Assembly: GCF_027595985.1 (NCBI RefSeq)
Contig: NC_073313.1
Location: 109,548,552 to 109,612,551 of the forward strand
Direction: 5' to 3'
DNA: 64,000 nucleotides
From: Sorex araneus
Taxonomy: Eukaryota; Chordata; Mammalia; Eulipotyphla; Soricidae
Program-made: the position numbers and the translations under genes
Notes under the pieces: model-generated
Databases searched by the model: none
Seen by the model: the letters and a program-made list of their open reading frames with translations, nothing else
Told to the model about the DNA's origin: nothing
Shown here: one piece after another, positions 55,881 through 64,000 of the stretch
Layout of the letters: every line of letters begins with the position of its first letter
How positions within the stretch are numbered: the first letter of the stretch is position 1

Positions 55881-56015
55881 ACGGACTTGGGGTCCTTCTA
55901 GGATTTTTTCTTCTATTAATGTAGGTTAATTCCTCCTCAATTCTTCCTGATGCTTAGTGAGGGTTAAGGGTGGAGTGTCAGTTTACACAGGCCTCCTTAG
56001 CAAGTCAGATACTTT

Positions 56016-56490
56016 TTTTTGAAATTAAAAAAAAACTTTAATTCTTTTTTACTTTAGGCACTGTGATTTACAATACTGTTAATGATAGGGTTTTAATCAT
56101 ACAGTTCCAACACCACATTCTCCATCATGTCCCCTCCTTAGCCCACCCCTCATCCTACTCCATCCTCCACCATGGGTAAACTCAGTTCTGTAGACCTGTT
56201 CTATAGCTCCATTGTCTTTGGACATTTTTTATTCCTCTCCTATGTTTATTTATATTCCATACATGAGAGAGAACCTTCTATATACATTCCCCTCCTCCTG
56301 GTTTAATTCACTCAGAATTATGCTCTTCAGATCCATCCACAGCAGAAAATGGGATTATTTTAATTTTTTATATGACTAAGTAGTATTTCATTTTGTATAT
56401 ATACCATAACTTCTTTATCCAGCATCTGATACCATACACACTGTGCATCCAAGGCATATCAGTGACAAGAACTGCATAGGTGGGACAAAC
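56016..56490 (-). mobile_element. Old-subfamily 5'-truncated L1
   Basis: Reversed 3'UTR (GGCACTGTGATTTACAATAC, ACCATGGGTAAACTCAGTTC) and a little ORF2-end relic. GCAAGTCAGATACTTT is duplicated at 56000-56015 and 56491-56506. Confidence 0.9.
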
Positions 56491-56549
56491 GCAAGTCAGA
56501 TACTTTGAGATGGTGTCAATAGGGAGAACTGCTAGGAATTTGCAATCTT

Positions 56550-56800
56550 GAGTATCTTGTAGCAGTTGAAACACAGAAATTTAGCTGACTTCTACTATGG
56601 AGTTTTTAGTTGATTGTTACTACAGCGGCTGTGGGCTCAGTGTCAGGAAGACTTCAGCAACAAGTGAACATTTTTGGCACAGGCATCCCAAAGAAACTTC
56701 AGCATGAAGAGACGTGGATAGGTACCAGAGTGTTTGCATTTTCCAGTGCCTGGATTAAACTTCAATTCCAAGCTCAAGAAGGCTTGGGGAAGCTAAAATT
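56550..56800 (+). other. Unidentified coding-like segment
   Basis: A 67-codon frame ending at 56813 and a second frame before it (LADFYYGVFS) give protein-like text, suggesting a small decayed retrocopy, but I recognise no parent. It merges into an L1 relic. Confidence 0.25.
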
Positions 56801-56965
56801 AAAGCTACAATGAGATATTACTTAATGCAAGTAGAATAATCTATATCAAATAGTCCGTAACCAACAGTGTTTGTCTGGGTGTGGAGAAATATGAACCCCT
56901 ACACATGTTGGAGTGCAAATTGATCAAGCCTCTATGAAAATTATTATAGGTTTCCTTTAAAATTT
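56800..56965 (+). mobile_element. Old L1 ORF2 fragment
   Basis: AAGCTACAATGAGATATTAC, CAACAGTGTTTGTCTGGGTG, TGGAGAAATATGAACCCCTA and TGGAGTGCAAATTGATCAAG are ORF2 3' phrases. Confidence 0.75.
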
Positions 56966-56977
56966 TTCAAAAAAGGG

Positions 56978-57125
56978 AACTGGATAAATAGGAAAGGTGG
57001 AAAGGTACTTGCCTTGCTGAGAGCAGATCCTAGGTCAGTCCCCTGCACTACATATGGTTCCCTGAGCACTGCTAGGAATAATTTCTATTATCCCTAAGCA
57101 CAGTAAAGTGTGACCAAAATATCAA
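56978..57125 (+). mobile_element. Old A-tailed SINE
   Basis: GGAACTGGATAAATAGGAAA, TAGGTCAGTCCCCTGCACTA, GTAAAGTGTGACCAAAATAT. A second SINE head fragment follows at 57135-57190. Confidence 0.65.
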
Positions 57126-57194
57126 AAACCACTTCAAACCAGAGCCCAGGGAGATAGTACAGGAGGTAAGGTCCTTGGCTTTCATGTGTCCCTC

Positions 57195-58060
57195 TATTGC
57201 AGTTAATGCTGTGTTTTTGGAACTTGGGAGTTAGTTGACTTCGGATAATATTCACTCCTGGGCATCTGTTTTCTTGACTTAAGCCTCAGTTGCCCTTAGT
57301 TCCTAGCACCCCAAAAGCAGGGTCCCAAAGAAGACTGGATGGACCCAGGGCAAGCTGTCAGCTACCCTGGCATTGAAATGGGTCCGGCCAAAGAGCCATA
57401 ATACTTAAGTATAAGTTAAGAGCACAGCCATGGACAAATTCTATCATTATCTAAAAAGTAACAACCAGATTAGGAGTCTGCTAGGGTTTGGAAAGACTAA
57501 TCTGGCCTGAGCACTGTAGCCTGAGATCTATAGTGAGATGCCCCCAGGAGAGCCATCCTATAAGGTTAATGTATCTCTAACTGTGTCCATACAAAATAAC
57601 TAATATTACGAAGTAGAATTAAGATGTTAATTAAGATGTTAGTTAAGTTATTGGAATAAGGAAAGGAGTAAAACCCCCAAGTGGCCCTTGAGCTGATTCC
57701 TTGGCTGCAGGCAGTCAGGAAGGGCTTTCATATGTCGATTGTGCCACAGGACCTGGGTGTGATTGCTACCCCCAATGCTGGCAGGTTGGGAGAGACTGAA
57801 GAGAGACCAAGGTGGAGAATTGGACTGTAGAGAGAAGAGCGGAGGGAGACAGGAGGAGATGGAAATGAGGAGCTTAGTGAGATTGGAACAGGCGCGTGCG
57901 TGGGGAGAATGGAATACAGTGCAACTGATCACCAATTAGCCTAGCCCTCATTTCCTCTTTCATCCGCCCATGGCATCGGCTGTCCCGGGTGGGGAAGCAC
58001 CACGAGACCACCGAATGCAGGCAGCAAGAGAGAGCTGCGGGATTCCTAGTCATTTGGAGA
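57195..58060 (+). mobile_element. LTR-like element, copy 2 (5' part missing)
   Basis: Shares GGAAAGACTAATCTGGCCTG, AGCACTGTAG, CTACCCTGGCAT and CATTTCCTCTTTCATCCGCC with copies at 40140 and 61380. It starts about 190 bases into the element and has its own 3' end. Confidence 0.6.
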
Positions 58061-58145
58061 TTACACAGATATCTATATTAGAACCTTTTCTTTATTTTTA
58101 AATATATTAATTTATTTTAACAGTTTATATGACCATATTTATTTT

Positions 58146-58330
58146 ATTTTATCTATTTATTTATTTGCTTTTTGGGTCACACCCAGCAATGCACAGGAGT
58201 TACTTCTGGCTCTGCACTCAGGAATTAGTCCGGGCTGTGATCCGGGGACCATATGGGATGCTGGGAATCGAACCCGGGTGGCCGCGTGCAAGGCAAATGC
58301 CCCACCCGCTGTGCTATCCCTCCAGCTCCA
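58146..58330 (-). mobile_element. A-tailed SINE, full length
   Basis: (TTTA) units, GCTTTTTGGGTCACACCCAG to CTATCCCTCCAGCTCC on the minus strand. ACCATATTTATTTTA before and ACCATGTGTATTTTA after may be the duplication. Confidence 0.9.
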
Positions 58331-58384
58331 TTACCATGTGTATTTTAAAGACACAACTTCCACTTCCTTAAAATATATGGGTCC

Positions 58385-58460
58385 ATGGATATAGCTCAAC
58401 GAATGAATGCTTGTCTTGCTTGTGTAAGGCCCTGTGTTTCTTCCCTGGCATTGCAAAAAT
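58385..58460 (+). mobile_element. tRNA-Ala-like (ID-like) SINE relic
   Basis: GGATATAGCTCAACGAATGA, TGCTTGTGTAAGGCCCTGTG, TTCCCTGGCATTGC match an ID-like head. Confidence 0.5.
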
Positions 58461-58479
58461 TAAAAATGAAGCGCCCTTC

Positions 58480-59290
58480 ATTTAAAGTATGTTATCAGAT
58501 GCAACCACCACCAAAGTACCTATAACTCCCACCATGGTCTATTGGACTGCCTCCCCCATCATTTTCCTCTCAGTATTCCCCTTCTAGTGATTGCAGATCT
58601 ACAGCTGAGTCTACAGTTTATTCCATTGATTTTATCTGTTCTCTCACTTTGCTTTTCTAAGTCAAGACTATGATTAAATCATCTGGTATATGTGTTTCAC
58701 CTTCACATTATTCACTTAGCATAACCCACTATTTGTTGGCATGTTCTACACATGTTTACCCAAAACACAATATTTTATTTATTTTTGTAGTTGAGTAATT
58801 TACACTATATATATATATTTACATATATATCAACCACATTTTCATTATCTATTCCTCTGTTGTGCATTTGAGCTGTTCTCACATTTTGGCCTCAGTAAAT
58901 AGCATTGTAATAAACATGTGTGCACATATCTCTAAGAATTAATGTTTCATATTCAAATAAATATCAATGGTGTATCTGCTATTTCATGTAGTAGATGGAT
59001 TTTTAAGATTTTGAGAGTTCGGGGCTGGAGCAATAGCACAGCGGGTTGGGTGTTTGCCTTGCACACAGCTGACCCAGGTTCGATCCCCAGCATCCCATAT
59101 GGTCCCCTGAGCACCACCAGGGGTAATTCCTGAGTGCAGAGCCAGGAGTAAGCCCTGTGCATCGCCGGTTGTGACCCAAAAAGCATAAAAAAAGATTTTG
59201 AGAGTTCTCCACACAGTTTTCCCTAAAGACCAGACCATCTTACATTCTAACAGTGTATGAGAGAGTTCAGAATTTTTCACATCCCCAGGT
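58480..59290 (-). mobile_element. Ancient L1 3' end, interrupted by a SINE
   Basis: Reversed L1M phrases: CTTCACATTATTCACTTAGC, TATTTTTGTAGTTGAGTAAT, CATTTTCATTATCTATTCCT, GTGCATTTGAGCTGTTCTCA, AATAAACATGTGTGCACATA. After the SINE it continues with CTAACAGTGTATGAGAGAG. Confidence 0.75.
59021..59191 (+). mobile_element. A-tailed SINE, full length
   Basis: Near-consensus. AAGATTTTGAGAGTTC is duplicated exactly at 59005-59020 and 59192-59207. Confidence 0.95.
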
Positions 59291-59381
59291 GAATGGAGTG
59301 GGAACATTGGTGGAGAGCAGTTGACACTGGTGTTGAAACATTGAATGCCTGAAACTCAGTCATGAGTTCTAAGAAACTAAT

Positions 59382-59478
59382 TAGCTTTTATATAGATGCT
59401 CAAAACATATGTTTATAAGTATGACTTCATTGCAAAAAGGGAAAAATAAAATGTCTCAAAATTAAGGACGTAAAATTT
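59382..59478 (+). repeat. Direct repeat, copy A
   Basis: ATTAGCTTTTATATAGATGC to AATTAAGGACGTAAAATTT recurs at 60299-60396 with scattered mismatches (about nine in ten bases equal by eye). Copy A follows an L1-like G-rich piece (59290-59380). Confidence 0.8.
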
Positions 59479-59487
59479 AATAATTTT

Positions 59488-59657
59488 TCCCCATTTTTTG
59501 GGTCACACCTGGCAATACTCAGGGGTTGCTCCTGGCTCTGCACTCAGGAATTACCCCTGGTAGTGCTCAGGGGAACATATGGGATGCTGGGAATCAAACC
59601 CGGGTCGGCCGCATGCAAGATCAACGCCCTACCTGCTGTGCTATCACTCCAGCCCCC
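59488..59657 (-). mobile_element. A-tailed SINE, full length
   Basis: Minus strand, near-consensus with a short tail. AAATTTAATAATTTT is duplicated at 59473-59487 and 59658-59672. Confidence 0.95.
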
Positions 59658-59819
59658 AAATTTAATAATTTTAAGGTGACTAAATAAAATGTTTGAAAAA
59701 GAGCACATACTGAATGATTTAGAATTTATAGACCATATAGTCTCTTTTGCAACTATTCAACTCTGTTCTTAAGGCATGGAAGCGATCTTTAAAAATATGT
59801 ATAAAATTTAACATGTATA

Positions 59820-59985
59820 TGGAAGGAGAGATAGTTCAGCAGTCTGGGTGCTTGCTTTGCATGTGTCAACTGGGGTTCAATCCTCTGTACCCCATATGGT
59901 CCCCTGAGCCCTGCCAGGAGTGATCCCTGAGTGCAAAACCAGGAGTAATTCCTGAGCACCAATGGGTGTGAGTGAACATTTTTTT
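59820..59985 (+). mobile_element. Diverged A-tailed SINE
   Basis: GGAAGGAGAGATAGTTCAGC to GGGTGTGAGTGAACAT and a T/A tail; head and box B are mutated. Confidence 0.75.
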
Positions 59986-60298
59986 TAAAATAACATGCTT
60001 GTATTCAATAAAACTTTATTTACAGAAAAAGATGGCACATCAGGTATAACCAATCTGTCAGAATTTCTATAGAGCTATAGAGTCACTACAGCTTAATTTA
60101 TTTCCCCATTAAATATATTAGATACAAAGGATAACATTTTCTCTTTGTTAAAAAATATTTAAGCAATATTTACAGAGACCCTACTATATATGCTATATAT
60201 GCCTTCATGTCCTGAATGTTGAGTATGTAACAGTGAACTAGGTGGAATTCTTGCTCTGAAGCTCTTTAGAAAGTTCTCTTTTGAAATATAAAAAATAT

Positions 60299-60396
60299 AA
60301 TTAGCCTTTATACTGATGCTCAAAACATCTGTTTATAAGTATGACTTCATTACAATAGGGCAAAAATAAAATACCTTACAGTTAAGGACTAAAATT
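60299..60396 (+). repeat. Direct repeat, copy B
   Basis: Matches 59382-59478. ATAAGTATGACTTCATTACA is nearly identical in both. It lies about 0.9 kb downstream in the same orientation. Confidence 0.8.
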
Positions 60397-60399
60397 TTT

Positions 60400-61379
60400 T
60401 TTCTGGGAAAGATTCATTTCTTTAATTTATTTCATTTGGAATTGAACACACTAGCTTGAGAGCAAGAGATGGTTTAAGTCTATATATTTTCTTTACTCCA
60501 TTTGCACATAAATTTCAATTCTATGTTTTAAAAATCATGAGTATGAGGAGTTGATAATATTTTTTCACGTTGTCCATTTAAAATTCTTTCTGTGTGTCTT
60601 TCTCACTCAATGATATCATTAAAGTGAATCTGAACTGACTGTACAAAAGAAAATCAAAAGGATGAAAAGGACAAAGATCAAGTTAAATATGAATAGAGAT
60701 AATCTTGTTTTAAACCTTATAATTAATTTAGCATGTATAATCCACCAAAGATGCTGGTTGTAATAGAAGCTTCCTGGATTAAATCAAGATGATTGTAAGG
60801 ATTGGACATGATGTTTAGCATAATTATTAATATAGGTATATACTTTATTAAGACAAATTAAATATGTCTTTTAGAGTACACACTCATACAAATTACAGGA
60901 ATATATAAATCAATCATCGGAAAAGTTATATCCATGTTAATCCATTTTAATTATAAATAGGCTAAAATAAAAATATTTGTCTTTGCAGAAATACCAGTAT
61001 TTAAACAAAATTGAAATTGAATAATTTGAAAAGTACAAAATTCAAGAAAGGGTGATTGATCAAGAGTCTAGAAATATATAAGTCAATTTGGGAACCTGAT
61101 CCCTTGAACAATCCTACAAAAACTAATTTAATCTTCTTTTTTTGATGAATGGGTAGATAGAGAAATAGAGAGATGGAGTAGTCTGTTATGAATAAGTAAA
61201 ATAAAATTCTAGTTATAGATATGGACAGTAAGAATATAGGTATTTACTTTAAGACAGTTTCACTTTTTCTGTGTGTTTGGATGTTTCCATAAAAATATTG
61301 TGAAAAAAATTAGTTCAGTTCTCTATATTCAGTGACAACAGTACTATAGATTCATTCTTACCTTTAAAATTCTGTTGTG
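60400..61379. other. AT-rich sequence, nothing recognised
   Basis: No transposon, pseudogene or exon candidate was recognised. Confidence 0.45.
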
Positions 61380-62440
61380 TGTAGGATAACATAGCCTCAG
61401 GTAGTTTAGGTTTATTTGGGTTACTCCCATCACAGTGCTCCCTTTCCTCTGTGCTTATTTGTAACTTCTTTCTTTGTGCTCTGTTGACTTGTAAATATTG
61501 TTTTTCTCTTCTTGAGTCCTTAGCACAGTTTATTCAGAGCCATGTCCTTTTGTATGGGCACAGGAAGATAGTAGTAAATGCTATGCTTTTGTAACCTGGG
61601 AGTCATTTGACTCTACATGATATTTTCCTCCTGGGCATCTGTTTTCTCAACCTAAGCCTCAGCTGCCCTTACTTCCTAGCACCCCCAAAGGTAGCGTCCC
61701 GACGAAGGACAGGATGGACCCAAGGCAAGCGATGAGTTATGTGCTACCCTGGCATCGAGATGGGCCTGGCCAAAGTGCCTAATGCTTAACTCTTAGTTAA
61801 GAGCTTGGTCGTAGATAAATGCTGTCATGATCCAAAAAGCAATAACTAGATTGGGACCCTGATAGGGTTAGGAATGATTAATCTGGCCTGAGCACTGTAG
61901 TCTGAGTCTGTGGCAAGACGTTCCCTGGAGAGCTGCCCTACAAGCCTCAATGTATCTCTTACTGTGCCCATACAAAAATAACTAATAAGGAGATGTTAAT
62001 TAAGATGCTAGGAGGAGGGGAATGCCTCTAGGTGGCGTTTCCTTTGAACCTGGTGGGCCCTCAGGAAGGGCTTTCTTACATTGATTTTGCTGGGTCTGAC
62101 TAGGGCACAGAGGGAAAAGTAAGGGGGGAGAGACTAGTGAAGAAAGAGAAGAATCCAGAGAGCTGGGATGGAGGAATGAGGGTCTAGGAGAGAAAGAAGG
62201 AGACTGGAGTGAGGAGCAGTGTGAGACTAGAGGGGGTTGGGCTCAGAGAGACTGGAACAGGCCTGTGGAGAGAATGGAGTCAATGGCAACTGATCAATCA
62301 ACCAGCTTGGCCCTCATTTCCTCTTCCATCTGCCCCATGGTCTGGGCCGCCCTGGTTGGGCGAGCGGCCCGGGACTGACCCCCCCACCCACAACCCAGGC
62401 GCGATCAATGGGGAGAGCCAACGGGGCTCTCCCCAATATA
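61380..62440 (+). mobile_element. LTR-like element, copy 3
   Basis: Begins TGTAGGATAACATAGC as copy 1 begins TGTAGGATTACATAGC, and shares ATGTGCTACCCTGGCATCGA and TGGCCTGAGCACTGTAGTCT. The 3' part is GC-rich and ends with a 10-bp perfect hairpin at 62410-62434. End points are approximate. Confidence 0.6.
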
Positions 62441-62554
62441 ATAACCAACATGCAATACCTACACTATACTATATTACAGCACACTCTTTCTAGTTCAGTA
62501 CATTAGACTGAAAGGGATATCAGGAACCTTTATAAAAATAATTATACCAGCTTG

Positions 62555-63365
62555 GATCTTCTAGAACCCACTACCCAGAGGTAAGAGCTTGCAGTGACTG
62601 GCTTGCAGGAGATCTTGGGATGGGGGTGTTACCGGCACGCTCTCCGCCCAGACGAGATCTGGAGCAGCCGCACAAGAAACGGCTCCTCTGCTCCTTAAAG
62701 ACTATGATCCTGGAGGGCTAGTAACCACTTTTGGCACCCAGCGGCTTCTTAGAGAAATGCATCTAGACTGTGAACTGAGCTACAACCCCATGCCGCCCCG
62801 GAAGGGGAAAGGTTTTTCTCCCTAGACCTTTTCTTTCAGTGGGGGTAGCGGCAGCAGCGGCAGCGGCACCCACGTGGTGACCACCATCTTCTAGAACCCA
62901 CTACCCAGAGGTACGAGCTTGCAGTGACGTGGCGTGCAGGAGATCTTGGGATGGGGGTGTTACCGGCACGCTCTCCGCCCAGATGAGATCCGGAGCGGCC
63001 ACACACAAAACTGTGAACTGAGCTAAAATATCAGAAATCCCAAACCTCATCTATTCTTCATTCTTACCAATGGAAAACAAATTATCAAATGATACCTTTT
63101 CAGCGGGTTTGATTGTTGGGGGAAATTCTATATAATAATAGTTTTCTGTTGAAATATTGAATGTATTCAAAGTATAGAGAGAATAAAGTGAAGATCATTA
63201 GCCACACAGCTGGGGGGTGGGTGGGTATACTGGGGTTCTTGGTGGTGGAACATGTGCACTGGTGAAGGGATGGGGATCTGATCATTGAGTGACTGAGACT
63301 TGAACCTGAAAGCTTTGTAACTTTTTCCATGGTGATTCAATTAAAAAAATAAAAAAAAATTAAAA
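62555..63365 (+). mobile_element. ORF-less L1-derived composite with two tandem 5' monomers
   Basis: A CpG-rich unit beginning CTTCTAGAACCCACTACCCA starts near 62558 and again near 62888, a period of about 330 bp; the second is truncated at about 63005. Then ACTGTGAACTGAGCTAAAAT leads to the L1 3'UTR (63100-63350) and A-tail. ATTATACCAGCTTG is duplicated at 62541-62554 and 63366-63379. No ORF1 or ORF2 sequence is present. Confidence 0.9.
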
Positions 63366-63486
63366 ATTATACCAGCTTGTAGTTCTTCATCAAAACAGCA
63401 CTGTGTTCAAATTCACCAACTATATGTATGACATATGGGACATATATTTTAGTGACCTGGGAAGTATAGAAAGGAAGGTATTTTTG

Positions 63487-63645
63487 TGAGGGGGGCTACA
63501 CCCGACATGCACAGGGAACACTCCTCGCTCTGCACTCAGGAATTTCTCCTGGCATTACTTGGGGGAACATATAGGATGCTGGGAATCAAATCTGGGTCAG
63601 CCACATGGAAGGCAAACACCCTACCCACTGTACTGTAGCTCTGGA
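63487..63645 (-). mobile_element. Diverged A-tailed SINE
   Basis: GGGGGGCTACACCCGACATG to CTGTAGCTCTGGAC on the minus strand. GGAAGGTATTTTT before and GGAAAAGTATTTC after may be the duplication. Confidence 0.8.
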
Positions 63646-63649
63646 CTGG

Positions 63650-64000
63650 AAAAGTATTTCTTAAACATATACTTTTTGCTTAATATTTAGTTGAAAAGAT
63701 TTATATGATTTTTGGATACATTTCTGCGGAAAATAGAGAACTCATCATGAAGAAAGTGGTCTTCTTTCCAAAGGGAAATTTTCTGACCAAACTTTACCAC
63801 TTCCTGGTCAGTAAAGATCAACATTTAGGTTCTTACTTTAAAGTCAAATCACTACATCACTACTTGGTGATTTTTGTAGGACACATGGTTTTTAAAAACA
63901 AATACTAAAAATTGAAGAAAATAGAATAATGAGCAACTTTATTTCACTAAGACAGCAAACCTAAAGAAATGAATATATTCTCAGAATCATATAATCTCCT
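63650..64000. other. AT-rich sequence, nothing recognised
   Basis: A 67-codon frame (63705-63908) has no motif I recognise, and no repeat was seen. Confidence 0.4.

Noticed and set aside
55602-55924. Open frames through the (GGAA)n array
   Set aside because: Gly/Arg/Lys/Glu periodicity is the microsatellite read in frame.

Overview
This window is nuclear DNA of a placental mammal, most likely a shrew (Sorex-like). It is AT-rich and dominated by interspersed repeats. The main lineage marker is a tRNA-headed SINE with more than 30 full or partial copies. Its head carries a perfect pol III box A (TAGCACAGCGG) and box B (GGTTCGATTCC), and it matches what I remember of the Sorex 'SOR' SINE. Older elements common to all mammals (MIR, L2, MER5, MLT1-type LTR, ancient L1) fit the same assignment. 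There are no operons, CRISPR arrays or prokaryotic features.

One protein-coding gene is convincing: an intact 90-codon frame at 28118-28390 (+) that I recognise as SERTM2, a small single-pass membrane protein formerly annotated in human as a long non-coding RNA on Xq23. That suggests X-linked DNA. About 11.5 kb upstream, at 16500-16595, lies a textbook exon with a strong acceptor, a strong donor and no ATG. Just before it is a TATA-like and GTAAGT-bearing segment (16260-16341). I propose these as the 5' non-coding exons of SERTM2. Sequence 28391-31020 carries no transposon that I recognise and is probably in part its 3'UTR.

Two processed pseudogenes are recognisable: POLR2D (minus, 3172-3601, decayed) and NDUFA3 (plus, 5692-6020, nearly intact with one nonsense codon).

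The rest is a layered repeat landscape. (1) A-tailed SINEs, many with clear target-site duplications. (2) A second SINE family that shares the same tRNA-like head but ends in a module matching the 3' end of an RTE-type LINE. A relic of such a LINE, with recognisable RTE ORF C-terminal sequence, lies at 41253-41555. These SINEs have no A-tail and end in short tandem units. (3) A shrew L1 lineage: truncated ORF2 3' ends, isolated 3'UTRs, and ORF-less elements that join CpG-rich, tandem 5' monomers to the L1 3'UTR. One of these carries a 5' inversion. Two L1 insertions end in a second poly(A) signal and second A-tail, which looks like 3' transduction. (4) Three copies of a roughly 1-kb LTR-like element. 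(5) Long (GAAA)n, (GGAA)n and (GGA)n tracts.

Layout: 1-16 kb, repeats and both pseudogenes; 16-31 kb, the proposed SERTM2 locus with its intron full of repeats; 31-40 kb, an ancient L2 and SINEs; 40-46 kb, LTR, RTE relic and a dense SINE cluster; 46-64 kb, L1-derived elements, two more LTR-like copies and AT-rich sequence in which I recognise nothing.
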